In this document: positions 37,398-45,050 of the stretch, in pieces
Layout: every line of letters begins with the position of its first letter
Numbering within the stretch: position 1 is the first letter of the stretch
NCBI RefSeq assembly: GCF_039524015.1
Contig: NZ_BAAAGF010000001.1
Span: 1,178,001-1,242,000, forward strand
DNA from: Gaetbulibacter_B jejuensis
Lineage (GTDB): Bacteria > Bacteroidota > Bacteroidia > Flavobacteriales > Flavobacteriaceae
Length of the DNA: 64,000 bases
Direction: 5' to 3'
The notes under the pieces: model-generated
Databases searched by the model: none
What the model saw: the letters and a program-made list of their open reading frames with translations, nothing else
Told to the model about the DNA's origin: nothing
Program-made: the position numbers and the translations under genes

Positions 37398-38648
37398 ATG
37401 GATAAAAAAATTGAAAATAAAAAAAGAATAAAGCCAAAATATTATGGCTACTTTTTTATTGCTTTATTATTACTTTTTTTAATATACCAAATATTTTTCA
37501 CTTCTTCGATTCCCACTTTTAGAACCGAGATAGATAAACTTTCTATTGCTGAAGTTACCCAAAGTAAATTTGATGATTACATCACGATTAATGGTAATGT
37601 AGCCCCGATTTCTACAATTTATATGGATGCTTATGAAGGTGGGCGAGTTAAAGAAAAGCTCATTGAAGAAGGGACTATGGTAAAGAAAGGAGACATTATC
37701 TTGAAACTTGAAAACGTGAATTTGTACGAACAAATAATGGTCAGTGAAAGTAATTTGGCTTTAAAGCAGAATGATCTTCGATCTACCAAACTTGCTTTCG
37801 ATTCACGTCAGGTTGAAGGTCGTCGTTCTTTAGCGACGGCCAGTACAGATCTACAGCGGCTAAAGCGAAATTTTGAACAAAATCAAGCTTTGTTCGATGA
37901 AGAGTTGATTTCAAGAGAAGAGTACCAGTTGTCTTACGAAAACTATCAGCTATCTAAAAAAATGTTCGATATCGTTAAAGAACAGACTGAAAGTGATAAT
38001 GAATTACGCAGGACATCCCTAAAAGGTCTTGATGCCGATTTGGCTCGAATGCAGAAAACCTTAGGCATGGTCTATCAACGTTTGGATCATTTAAATGTGC
38101 GTGCACCCGCAGACGGGCAGTTAGGTTTTTTAGATGCTGAAATAGGACAAAATATTACGCAAGGTCAGCGAATAGGGCAGATTAATGTTTTGACAGATTA
38201 TAAGATAGAAGCTGATATTGACGAACATTATATTGATCGTATTAAGAGAGACTTGAAGGCAGTTTTAGTGAGAAATAATACCGAATATACATTGCGATTG
38301 AGAAAAGTATATCCTGAAGTTAGAAATGGTAGATTTAAAATAGATTTGGTTTTTGTGGATAAAAAGCCTGAAACTATAAGAACAGGGCAAAGCTATAATA
38401 TCAAATTGCAGTTAGGTGAATCTTCAGATGCACTTCTTATACCAAAGGGAAGTTTCTTTCAAAGTACAGGAGGACAATGGATTTTTGTAATTGGTGCAGA
38501 CGGTAAAGAAGCATTAAAAAGACCAATACGCATAGGAAAACAGAACTCAAGATATTACGAAGTATTAGAAGGTCTGGATGAGGGTGAAAAAGTTATTACT
38601 AGTAATTATGACAGTTTCGGTGATGCCGAACGTGTGATAATGGAGTAA
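37398..38648 (+). CDS. MacA/HlyD-type periplasmic adaptor
   Basis: This 416-residue protein has one N-terminal membrane anchor at about 16-34, a barrel-sandwich half motif (IYMDAYEGGRVKEKLIEEG, then VKKGDIILKLEN), a long coiled-coil hairpin (about 110-230) and a second half motif (VRAPADGQLGFLDAEIGQ), followed by beta-barrel domains. This is the layout of membrane-fusion proteins that link an inner-membrane ABC permease to TolC. With the TolC gene just upstream and the MacB-like permease and ATPase in the same cluster it completes a MacAB-TolC type exporter. Regulation is probably shared with TolC. Confidence 0.92.
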   Translation: MDKKIENKKRIKPKYYGYFFIALLLLFLIYQIFFTSSIPTFRTEIDKLSIAEVTQSKFDDYITINGNVAPISTIYMDAYEGGRVKEKLIEEGTMVKKGDIILKLENVNLYEQIMVSESNLALKQNDLRSTKLAFDSRQVEGRRSLATASTDLQRLKRNFEQNQALFDEELISREEYQLSYENYQLSKKMFDIVKEQTESDNELRRTSLKGLDADLARMQKTLGMVYQRLDHLNVRAPADGQLGFLDAEIGQNITQGQRIGQINVLTDYKIEADIDEHYIDRIKRDLKAVLVRNNTEYTLRLRKVYPEVRNGRFKIDLVFVDKKPETIRTGQSYNIKLQLGESSDALLIPKGSFFQSTGGQWIFVIGADGKEALKRPIRIGKQNSRYYEVLEGLDEGEKVITSNYDSFGDAERVIME

Positions 38649-38794
38649 AAACGATAATTATTATCAACATCTGTATAGCATAAACAGTATAAAAAGAAGT
38701 TGTTTATTGACTACTTAATAATTAAAATCACTTAACTTTGAGCTGTTGTTATACAAATTTAGAAGGACGTATAATTAATAAATTAAAAATTAAA

Positions 38795-39076
38795 ATGACA
38801 CAAATTGGAAATGTACCAGAGATTAATTCTGTGAAAGAGCATTTATCGAAATTACAGGAAATAGGACTTATTGAAGCATGGGAGTTACCCTATGAGAATA
38901 TTTTAACTAGGTTAACTGCGGCAATATTCTTTTTAACTCCTACTGAAGATGAAAATCTTAATCTGATATGGGATGAATTGTCTGTTCATAAAATGTTAAA
39001 ATATAGAGAAAACGAAGAGCGTAAAATGTCAGATCTAAAATGGCGCGTTGAGTTTAACGATGGTTTTGAAATTTAA
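38795..39076 (+). CDS. Small protein of unknown function in the NRPS cluster
   Basis: I do not recognise this 93-residue protein. I choose the ATG at 38795 (MTQIGNVPEINSVKEHL); an in-frame TTG at 38738 would add 19 residues of poor composition. It is acidic, mostly helical in appearance, has no signal peptide or membrane segment, and ends DGFEI. It lies 15 bases before the lipoprotein gene and close to the type II thioesterase, so it is probably co-transcribed with them. It is not an MbtH homologue: the NXEXQXSXWP-type motif is absent. Confidence 0.6.
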   Translation: MTQIGNVPEINSVKEHLSKLQEIGLIEAWELPYENILTRLTAAIFFLTPTEDENLNLIWDELSVHKMLKYRENEERKMSDLKWRVEFNDGFEI

Positions 39077-39091
39077 TCGTCAAAAATTATA

Positions 39092-39667
39092 ATGGACATG
39101 AAAGCAATTACAAGTAAGCATTTTATTGCTGCGCTATCTCTATTTTTATGTTTGGTATCTTGCCAAAAGGACAAAAACATTAATAAGGTGAACGATTTTT
39201 ATGATGCCTTAAATAATGGGGATTACACTAGTATCGAGACTCTAATTTCTGATGATCTGAGAAATTATGCAACACATGATTTTTTAATCTCAGATACTAA
39301 AGAAAAATACAAAGAAATTTTTCAATGGGATTCGGTGTTTTCTCCCGAATATAAGGTTCTTAAAACAGAAGTAAAATCAGATACAGTTTATGTAAAAACG
39401 GAAAAATATTGTAAACGTATTGCAGTATTATACAAAAAACCCTTAATAACGAAACAAGGCTTTGTTTTTAAGGATAATCTAATTCATGAAATATTCGAAG
39501 TAGAAGATACTATTACGGATTTTGTTTTTTGGAATGAGAATAAAAGTATGTTAATTGAATTTGTTAAGACAAATTATCCTGAGCTTTCAGATTTTGAGAA
39601 GTTTCAAAATAAGGCCTATGGTGAGCGCTATTTAAAAGTTATTGATTTATATAAAAAAGATAAATAA
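39092..39667 (+). CDS. NTF2-like lipoprotein
   Basis: This 191-residue protein has a lipoprotein signal: hydrophobic stretch FIAALSLFLCLVS then Cys31 (LVSC). The mature part starts NKVNDFYDALNNGDYTSIETLIS, which resembles the first helices of SnoaL/NTF2-fold proteins found in small lipoproteins of Bacteroidota. The rest is predicted beta strands (VLKTEVKSDTVYVKTEKYC). The protein should sit on the periplasmic side. It is 9 bases upstream of the type II thioesterase. A role in resistance, binding or late tailoring of the peptide is possible; nothing in the sequence decides this. Confidence 0.7.
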   Translation: MDMKAITSKHFIAALSLFLCLVSCQKDKNINKVNDFYDALNNGDYTSIETLISDDLRNYATHDFLISDTKEKYKEIFQWDSVFSPEYKVLKTEVKSDTVYVKTEKYCKRIAVLYKKPLITKQGFVFKDNLIHEIFEVEDTITDFVFWNENKSMLIEFVKTNYPELSDFEKFQNKAYGERYLKVIDLYKKDK

Positions 39668-39676
39668 ATATTTATA

Positions 39677-40387
39677 ATGTCTAAATTAAAGCTATTTTGT
39701 TTTCCATTTGCAGGTGGTTCTGCTTCATACTTCTCCTCTTGGCAGAAATTATTTGATGATTCAATAGAGGTTCATTCAATAGAGCTTAAGGGAAGAGGAA
39801 GACGAGTAAATGAAACACATTATACTGATTTTGATGATCTCGTAGAAGATGTCTTTGAACGAATTAGACTGAAAATAGGGGCTTCCGATTATGCGCTTTT
39901 TGGACACAGTATGGGTGCCCTTATTTCTTTTAGACTGTATCATAAAATTGTAGAAAATGAGCTTCCTTTACCTAATCATTTATTTTTATCTGGTAAGGCC
40001 GCTCCACAAATATTTAGAGAGGATGTTAAGATTTATCATAAACTCGACGATGAAACATTCAAGAAAGAAATTATTGAGTTAGGAGGGACATCTAAAGTTC
40101 TTTTTGAAAACAAAGATCTTCACAATTTATTTCTTCCTATTTTAAAGAACGATTTTCGCATTTGCGAGGAGAATTTATTTGATGCCTCGGCTAAGCCAAT
40201 AGATAAAGATATAACCATATTTGTAGGAAGAGAAGATGATATTTTATCAGAACAAGTAATTGGTTGGGAAGAACAGACTTTGAGAAGGTGTAATATTCAT
40301 GTCTTTAATGGAGGGCATTTTTTTATAAATAATAATTTAGATCAAATAACTCAAATTATAAAGCAATCGCTTCAATCGAAAACTTGA
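39677..40387 (+). CDS. Type II thioesterase (editing, GrsT/RifR family)
   Basis: This 236-residue alpha/beta hydrolase has the family opening LFCFPFAGGSASYF, the nucleophile elbow GHSMG with Ser78, an acid region (VGREDDI) and the catalytic His in GGHFF near the C-terminus. Type II thioesterases clear misacylated carrier domains of NRPS lines. Because no NRPS in the window ends with a thioesterase, it may also help release the product, but this would be unusual. It sits 9 bases after the lipoprotein gene. Confidence 0.92.
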   Translation: MSKLKLFCFPFAGGSASYFSSWQKLFDDSIEVHSIELKGRGRRVNETHYTDFDDLVEDVFERIRLKIGASDYALFGHSMGALISFRLYHKIVENELPLPNHLFLSGKAAPQIFREDVKIYHKLDDETFKKEIIELGGTSKVLFENKDLHNLFLPILKNDFRICEENLFDASAKPIDKDITIFVGREDDILSEQVIGWEEQTLRRCNIHVFNGGHFFINNNLDQITQIIKQSLQSKT

Positions 40388-40495
40388 CAAACGCTGTGTG
40401 TTAAAAAAGCCAATTAGGAGTAATTAAAATGTTCTTCATGGATAGTTGCAACTACGGTTTACTTTCCACTGTTTTTCGAAATTTTTATCTTATTA

Positions 40496-41170
40496 ATGGT
40501 TTATATTTATTATTCTTATATAAGCGAGGTATTGCACAGTAAATTACTCGAAAAGTATTTAAATAAATTCTCTCCTGTCTATCAAAATAAAGTACTACGT
40601 TTTCTTAGATGGGAAGATGCTCAATTGTCATTATTAGGAAGAATACTACTCATTCAAGGTATGAATGATATAGGTAAAAAATTCAATGATTATCAATTGC
40701 ATTATACGAAATATCATAAACCTTTTTTTATAGAGTCTGATTTGAAATTCAATATTTCTCATTCAGGAAATATGGCTGTTTGCGCTATATCAGATGAATT
40801 TGAGATAGGTATTGATGTTGAATTGATGAATGAAATAGTAGTCAAAAGTTTTAAAACACATATGACATCTTATGAATGGAAAAAAATTAATGATGAAGAA
40901 GACGAAATTTGTGCCTTTTATAAATATTGGACCAATAAAGAGGCTGTTGTTAAAGCATATGGTAAAGGATTGTCACTGCCTCTAAAAAGTTTTGAAATAA
41001 TAAATGGTAAAGTATCCATCAAAAATTCTTCATTTTTAGTCGAAGAAATTGTTTTACATAAAGACTATAAATGTAGTTTAGCGTTAATGAGTAACAAATA
41101 TCAGGATATTAATAAACTAAATTTTGACAAAAATAAGTTACATATAAAGCAGATGTTTTTTAAACCTTGA
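40496..41170 (+). CDS. Sfp-type 4'-phosphopantetheinyl transferase
   Basis: This 224-residue protein has the Sfp-type signatures FNISHSGNMAVCAI, IGIDVELM with the metal-binding Asp and Glu, and YKYWTNKEAVVKAYGKGL (the WxxKEA motif). It moves the phosphopantetheine arm of coenzyme A to the carrier-domain serines (Ser1026 and Ser2369 in NRPS1, and their equivalents). The start is the ATG at 40496. It follows the thioesterase after 108 bases and is the last gene of the peptide cluster before the mobile element. Confidence 0.93.
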   Translation: MVYIYYSYISEVLHSKLLEKYLNKFSPVYQNKVLRFLRWEDAQLSLLGRILLIQGMNDIGKKFNDYQLHYTKYHKPFFIESDLKFNISHSGNMAVCAISDEFEIGIDVELMNEIVVKSFKTHMTSYEWKKINDEEDEICAFYKYWTNKEAVVKAYGKGLSLPLKSFEIINGKVSIKNSSFLVEEIVLHKDYKCSLALMSNKYQDINKLNFDKNKLHIKQMFFKP

Positions 41171-41227
41171 AAGGCTAAAATTCTAGTTAACATGTCGGAT
41201 TAAGCAATCCAAATTGTTCTATATTTT

Positions 41228-41320
41228 TTGTAATTTGGTTAGATATTTTATCTTTACGCTCTACTAGAAAAAAGTCGTAACAAATTAATAATCAAATTGT
41301 TGCGACTTTTTCGTTTTTTT
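41228..41320 (+). terminator. Strong hairpin terminator at the end of the NRPS cluster, with a promoter-like motif just upstream
   Basis: A 15-bp stem with one wobble pair, AAAAAGTCGTAACAA at 41269-41283 and TTGTTGCGACTTTTT at 41297-41311, is followed by CGTTTTTTT. Because the upstream arm is A-rich it can also stop - strand transcripts from 42679. A promoter-like pair (TTG at 41228, then 18 bases, then TATCTTTA) precedes it, so a very short RNA of about 55 bases could start near 41265. Confidence 0.65.
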
Positions 41321-41321
41321 A

Positions 41322-41341
41322 AATTCCCGACTTATTCCCGA
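41322..41341. repeat. Candidate left attachment site (attL)
   Basis: AATTCCCGA, three bases, then ATTCCCGA. The same arrangement with the same spacing (17 of 20 bases identical) occurs at 55511-55530 beside the integrase gene. The two copies bound the block of - strand accessory genes. Confidence 0.5.
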
Positions 41342-41419
41342 TTTTATTCTTTGTTAAGTCTCTAAAGAAATTTTTGTTACAAGAATTAGCAAGTAATAAA
41401 TATATTTGTAAATCCAGCA

Positions 41420-42679
41420 TTAGGCTGTTTTTCCATAAAGAATAATATCAGATATAATATACCTTAACTTATCCTTTAAATCAAACTCAATTTCGAGTTC
41501 CTCTGCCTTGTTGCACATTTCCAACAGCTTTTTGAAACTATCAATCTCATTATTAATTTTTCTTTTAAAGATATCGGACAGCTTTTGAATTTGTTTAAAT
41601 GAACTTCTAGGGCTTTCTATCTTTGAAAGTATTTTCAATCTTAATTCATCTGGAGTTTTGAGACCTTTAATATCGTTAAGGTCATTTATAAACTCATCAC
41701 TAGTATGTAAAACATCATCCATTTCATTAAAGGCTTTAAAAACCTTTTCTGGACTTGTGGTGTGAGATATTATTAGCTTACTCTTATCGATTCTTGTTGT
41801 TTTTGGGTATAAATAAATACCATCACTTAAAGTCATATTTACATTAATAACATTAGAAAAGTTTAAAGAACCTTGCCCTAAATCATTTGTAGAGACCTTA
41901 ATAGCTGTCGATACCCTTCCAAATGAACCTGCATCTTTTGAGTGTTTTTCAGCAACAATCATGTCAAGTTTAGATTCATTTAATGAACAATCTTTTATTT
42001 TGTAGTTAATACCCTTATTCTCTTTCATGGATTTATGAAAGATTAGCATTGAAACCACAAAAGTAAAATCCACTCCATATTCATTGTACATTTCAGAAGT
42101 AATACCTCTTAAAAATATATCCCCATTATATTTAACTAGTCTATAACTTTTGTGCTTATTAAATTCTTTTTGAGTTTTAGCTAACTCTTTAAAGTAGTTG
42201 ATATTATGATTTACCAAAGAAGATAAAACGGGCTTTTGCTTTTTTAATAAACTATTAGCGAATTTAGCCATATCGTACTCATCAAAAAATGTGTTTTTTG
42301 AATTATAAATAGCTGTTGATTTAAGATGGTTTTTAACTTCGTCAACTTCTACATATTCGTCAAACTCAAAGCATACAGACTTTTCAGATTTGTCATCTTT
42401 TAAAATTTCTTCTTCAAACACATTTACGTCTTTGGTTTGTGCAATAATATTAAATCTATTATAGTTATTATTGATATTAATAATTCTTTGAAATACCGTA
42501 TCAATGTTATCGATATTTATAAACTCATTTTTTGTGTTTTCGATATCGAAACTATTATAAATTTGCTCCTTGTAAGGATGGTTTTCAACTAACTCACAAA
42601 GAGTTTCAATTTTTAATTTTCCAGAACTGTTATTCTGGCTTAATTCTAATTTTTTCTGGATAAATTTATTTTTTTCCAT
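41420..42679 (-). CDS. Unknown protein of the mobile element (419 aa)
   Basis: I do not recognise this 419-residue protein. It is rich in Lys, Asn, Glu and Asp, has no signal peptide or membrane segment, and the C-terminal ~110 residues look like a long helical region (LRLKILSKIESPRSSF, then a Lys/Glu-rich helix). A central part (NGDIFLRGITSEMYNEYG, then beta-rich YLYPKTTRIDKSKLI) suggests a globular alpha/beta domain. It is the last gene of the element at its left end and is separated from the small ORF unit upstream by a terminator. The composition and location fit cargo or phage-derived origin. Confidence 0.55.
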   Translation of the reverse strand: MEKNKFIQKKLELSQNNSSGKLKIETLCELVENHPYKEQIYNSFDIENTKNEFINIDNIDTVFQRIININNNYNRFNIIAQTKDVNVFEEEILKDDKSEKSVCFEFDEYVEVDEVKNHLKSTAIYNSKNTFFDEYDMAKFANSLLKKQKPVLSSLVNHNINYFKELAKTQKEFNKHKSYRLVKYNGDIFLRGITSEMYNEYGVDFTFVVSMLIFHKSMKENKGINYKIKDCSLNESKLDMIVAEKHSKDAGSFGRVSTAIKVSTNDLGQGSLNFSNVINVNMTLSDGIYLYPKTTRIDKSKLIISHTTSPEKVFKAFNEMDDVLHTSDEFINDLNDIKGLKTPDELRLKILSKIESPRSSFKQIQKLSDIFKRKINNEIDSFKKLLEMCNKAEELEIEFDLKDKLRYIISDIILYGKTA

Positions 42680-42710
42680 TATATTCTTTTTATGCTATTA
42701 AACAATATTT

Positions 42711-42737
42711 TAAAAAGAAGGGGAGTTAACCCCTTCT
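42711..42737 (-). terminator. Terminator of the small-ORF unit
   Basis: A perfect 8-bp stem, AGAAGGGG at 42716-42723 and CCCCTTCT at 42730-42737, with a 6-base loop. On the - strand it is followed by TTTTTAAAA, the usual layout of a factor-independent terminator. It separates the small genes at 42825-43184 from the gene starting at 42679. Confidence 0.7.
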
Positions 42738-42824
42738 ATAAACTGGGGTAAAGGTGCTACATAGGCAATATTTTTTCTCTTCACACAGTAAGCAGTGAAG
42801 CTTTGCTTTAGGATAGAAAGGGTA

Positions 42825-42953
42825 CTATTTTTTACCTTTGCTATCACTTCTATTACTTCTAACATGAGGCTTAACTTTAATAGTTTTTCCACCTACTTTT
42901 TTTGTATAACCTGGAATCCTATTAAACTTTCTACCTTCAGAGTCTTGTGCCAT
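42825..42953 (-). CDS. Small basic protein (42 aa)
   Basis: An ATG at 42953 opens a 42-residue frame, MAQDSEGRKFNRIPGYTKK through to a stop at 42825. It is strongly basic and has a pattern IPGYTKKVGGKTIKVKPHVRS that recalls the short GYTRxDGTxVxxHxRS motif of small uncharacterised proteins in bacteria and mobile elements. Reading it as a gene is supported by the upstream 38-bp element shared with the neighbouring small gene and by the terminator just downstream. A 60-residue overlapping frame on the same strand has no such support. Function unknown. Confidence 0.55.
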   Translation of the reverse strand: MAQDSEGRKFNRIPGYTKKVGGKTIKVKPHVRSNRSDSKGKK

Positions 42954-42975
42954 TTTTATGACTTTTTAATTAGAC

Positions 42976-43013
42976 ATATCCCTTTAACTTCTCGACAAAA
43001 AGGGGTTGACGAT
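42976..43013 (-). repeat. 38-bp repeated leader element, copy A
   Basis: On the - strand it runs ATCGTCA ... GTCGAGAAGT ... ATAT and ends 22 bases before the 42-residue gene. It matches copy B (43204-43241) at 29 of 38 positions without gaps. The ATCGTC and GTCGA parts can pair imperfectly. Confidence 0.55.
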
Positions 43014-43025
43014 AAATACACCAAA

Positions 43026-43184
43026 CTACCTTGATGTTTTTAGTAATGAGACTATGCTAGTTACAACGATTATAGTAGCTATGCCTATTGTGACAGTCCT
43101 TGCTGTCTTTCCTTTGGCTTTAAAGCAAATATCTTTGTAACATAAGCTAGCATTATTCTCACTTAATGAAATGTTTGTCATCAT
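43026..43184 (-). CDS. Small single-pass membrane protein (52 aa)
   Basis: A double ATG at 43184 opens a 52-residue frame, MMTNISLSENNASLCYKDIC onward, ending at a stop at 43026. It has a basic segment (KAKGKTART) followed by a hydrophobic helix (VTIGIATIIVVTSIVSLL), the layout of a small inner-membrane protein. It is bracketed by copies B and A of the 38-bp element. It could be a small toxin or membrane partner of the neighbouring 42-residue protein; nothing decides this. The pair of small genes with matching leaders looks like one unit ending at the terminator at 42711. Confidence 0.5.
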   Translation of the reverse strand: MMTNISLSENNASLCYKDICFKAKGKTARTVTIGIATIIVVTSIVSLLKTSR

Positions 43185-43203
43185 GTGAATTTTAGATAAA
43201 ACA

Positions 43204-43241
43204 ATATGCCTCTCACTTCTCGACCGAAAGGTTTAGACGAA
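43204..43241 (-). repeat. 38-bp repeated leader element, copy B
   Basis: Second copy of the element seen at 42976-43013, 19 bases upstream of the 52-residue gene on the - strand. The core ACTTCTCGAC (read on +) is fully conserved, as are ATAT at one end and GACGA at the other. Confidence 0.55.
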
Positions 43242-43348
43242 TACTGTTAAAGCTGTATTAAGCTTATGGAAGTGTTGATTTCATTGTTAGACACATTTTG
43301 TTGTGCCTTTATAGCATAAAAGAAGAGTATTGTTTTACACAAGAAATC

Positions 43349-43455
43349 TTGTAGGGAAGTATTAAAAATCTTATCTTTGTGGTCTCAAACAAAAAGAGAA
43401 GATTAATCTTCCTTATAAAAAGTCTAGGAGTACAGACTCTTGGGCTTTTCTTTTA
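43349..43455 (+). ncRNA. Putative small RNA with its own promoter and terminator
   Basis: On the + strand a promoter of the Bacteroidota type is visible: TTG at 43349-43351, 20 bases, then TATCTTTG at 43372-43379. The transcript would start near 43386. It holds a perfect palindrome, GAAGATTAATCTTC, at 43398-43411 and ends with a 13-bp hairpin (43418-43430 with 43437-43449, several wobble pairs, 6-base loop) followed by CTTTTATAT. No reading frame of note lies in it. The RNA would be about 65-70 bases. It is opposite in direction to all coding genes of the element, so it could act in trans or on the neighbouring genes. Confidence 0.5.
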
Positions 43456-43467
43456 TATAGATGGTTT

Positions 43468-43878
43468 TTACACTTCTATTCTATTTAACATTCTTTCTAC
43501 ATAATCAATTTTTTCATCACTTTTATTTAAAAACTTTAATGCCTCACAAGGCTTATATACCGTTATGCCCATTTTGTCGCAAACCTCTTTTGTTATATCG
43601 CTTTGAGTCACCAGAGGAAGTCGTTTCAGCTTTGCGTAATAAAGACTTGCAGCTTCGGGAGGGCAAACAGAATATAAATCTATTAAATTGTTAAAACCTA
43701 AATCAGTTGTAAATAATTCAATTTTTTCATCTTTTTCAAGTATGTGTATTATTTGTTTTTCTTGTGGTGTTAGGTAAAAATCACCCAAAAACAAATCGGA
43801 AATCTGAAACTCTTTCTCTTTTAATAGGTCAAGAGGTCTCAAATACTTGATAATATCTATGTCATTTAAAACTAACAA
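43468..43878 (-). CDS. PIN-like protein, partner of the XRE-peptidase
   Basis: This 136-residue frame starts at a TTG directly after the stop of the upstream XRE-peptidase gene, so it is probably translated by reinitiation. The opening LVLNDIDIIKYL (strand with an Asp), the middle LFTTDLGFNNLIDLYSV and the C-terminal LPLVTQSDITKEVCDKMGITVYKP give the alternating strand/helix pattern and Asp placement of PIN-like ribonuclease folds. Pairs of an XRE-ImmA peptidase with a PIN-like protein occur in mobile elements as toxin-antitoxin-like modules. The toxic activity is an inference; the acidic residues need structural checking. Confidence 0.6.
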   Translation of the reverse strand: MLVLNDIDIIKYLRPLDLLKEKEFQISDLFLGDFYLTPQEKQIIHILEKDEKIELFTTDLGFNNLIDLYSVCPPEAASLYYAKLKRLPLVTQSDITKEVCDKMGITVYKPCEALKFLNKSDEKIDYVERMLNRIEV

Positions 43879-43879
43879 T

Positions 43880-44938
43880 TTATATAAACTCTTTATTTAG
43901 GTAATCATTTTTTAATGTGCTAATAGGTATTCTGGTTAGCTCACTGGCTTTAGCTTCTGTAATCTTTTTTTCCCTTAAAGCTCTAGCCAATAAATAATCA
44001 AATCTACTTACTGATTCTGTGCCGTAATACGTATTATCTTTGTTTTTCCACGAATAGTATAACTCTTTCCATTCGTGATATTTTTCCCAGCTTATAAAAT
44101 TTACACTAACCATACGAACCAAAATAGCTCTGATTGATATGCCAAATTTTTCTTTAATTCTTTTTAATTCTTCTAAGGAAATACTGCTACTTGAAACTAA
44201 ATATTGTTTTAGTGTTTCTTGGGGAAGTAGCATCGCTCCTGCAAATTGGTCACAGTACCTTTCTAACTCTGTTTTGCTAATGTTAGGGTCAAATTTTAAT
44301 AAAAGATGGCTCAATTCGTGTAAAACTGTAAATCGTCTTCTGGGAATATCTTTATTTCTAGTGTTAACGACTATTACGGGAGTATTTTTCATCCAACATG
44401 AAAATCCAACAAAGTCTTCATCTTTATCCACTTCAAAAATCTTAAAGCCCAAATCCTCTAAAAAGCCAATTAAATCGTAAATAGGGTTGTTTCCAAACTT
44501 CCATTTTTTTCTTAATTTAATTGCCAGTGACTCTATGTCATTGCTGCTTTTTATAACCTCATCATCTTTAACAGGGTTTTTAAAATTTACTTTTTCTCCA
44601 AGAATATTCTCCAATGTTTCATAAGCTGAATACTCTATATATAAGTCTTCAATAACAGTTTTCTTTAAACTTTCAGGGTCAACAATATTATGTTTTTCAC
44701 GAAATTCAATGTTTTGGAATGTATAATCCCTTGCGCTAAAATTTGTTGAGGATAAAATTTCTGAAATTGAAGAATTAAGCGCAGACGCTAGTTTAACTAA
44801 TTGAAATGAATTAGGCTCTCTCTTGTTTTCTTCGAACTTTTGAATATAAGATTTAGAAAAACTAGTCAATATAGCCAAATCATCTTGTGTAAGATTTTTA
44901 GCTATTCTGAGCTTTCTTATTTTATCACCAATATTCAT
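43880..44938 (-). CDS. XRE-family regulator with ImmA/IrrE-type metallopeptidase domain
   Basis: This 352-residue protein starts with an XRE helix-turn-helix (about 5-62, LRIAKNLTQDDLAILTSFSK). The central part holds a zinc-peptidase motif HELSH with His207, Glu208 and His211 (IrrE/ImmA, family M78). A third small helical region near the C-terminus (ARALREKKITEAKASELTR) could bind DNA. Such proteins repress mobile-element genes and are relieved by proteolysis, or serve as antitoxins. It is followed by the PIN-like gene with no gap. Its own promoter carries an inverted repeat (44954-45014) that it may bind. Confidence 0.88.
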   Translation of the reverse strand: MNIGDKIRKLRIAKNLTQDDLAILTSFSKSYIQKFEENKREPNSFQLVKLASALNSSISEILSSTNFSARDYTFQNIEFREKHNIVDPESLKKTVIEDLYIEYSAYETLENILGEKVNFKNPVKDDEVIKSSNDIESLAIKLRKKWKFGNNPIYDLIGFLEDLGFKIFEVDKDEDFVGFSCWMKNTPVIVVNTRNKDIPRRRFTVLHELSHLLLKFDPNISKTELERYCDQFAGAMLLPQETLKQYLVSSSSISLEELKRIKEKFGISIRAILVRMVSVNFISWEKYHEWKELYYSWKNKDNTYYGTESVSRFDYLLARALREKKITEAKASELTRIPISTLKNDYLNKEFI

Positions 44939-44953
44939 TTTGAATGTTTTTTA

Positions 44954-45014
44954 CAAAGATATATAAAACACACAAATTAACCAAATATATAAAATAATAT
45001 TTAATTTTGTGTGT
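44954..45014 (-). promoter_or_regulatory. Promoter and inverted-repeat operator of the XRE-peptidase gene
   Basis: On the - strand TTG (CAA at 44982-44984 on +), 20 bases, then TATCTTTG (CAAAGATA at 44954-44961 on +), close to the start codon at 44938. An inverted repeat overlaps it: ACACACAAATTAA at 44968-44980 and TTAATTTTGTGTGT at 45001-45014. This is a good candidate for autoregulation by the XRE protein. Confidence 0.6.
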
Positions 45015-45050
45015 ATTTTGACTTAATGTATAACTTGATTTATAGAGATT

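Noticed and set aside
36035..41170. Search for an MbtH homologue near the thioesterase
   Set aside because: The 38795 protein lacks the MbtH signature; no MbtH gene is visible in the window.
41171..41330. tRNA gene as the integration target
   Set aside because: I find no cloverleaf or T-loop sequence on either side of the element; the hairpin at 41269-41311 is a terminator.
42710..42892. 60-residue frame on the - strand
   Set aside because: It overlaps the better-supported 42-residue gene in another frame and runs through the terminator.
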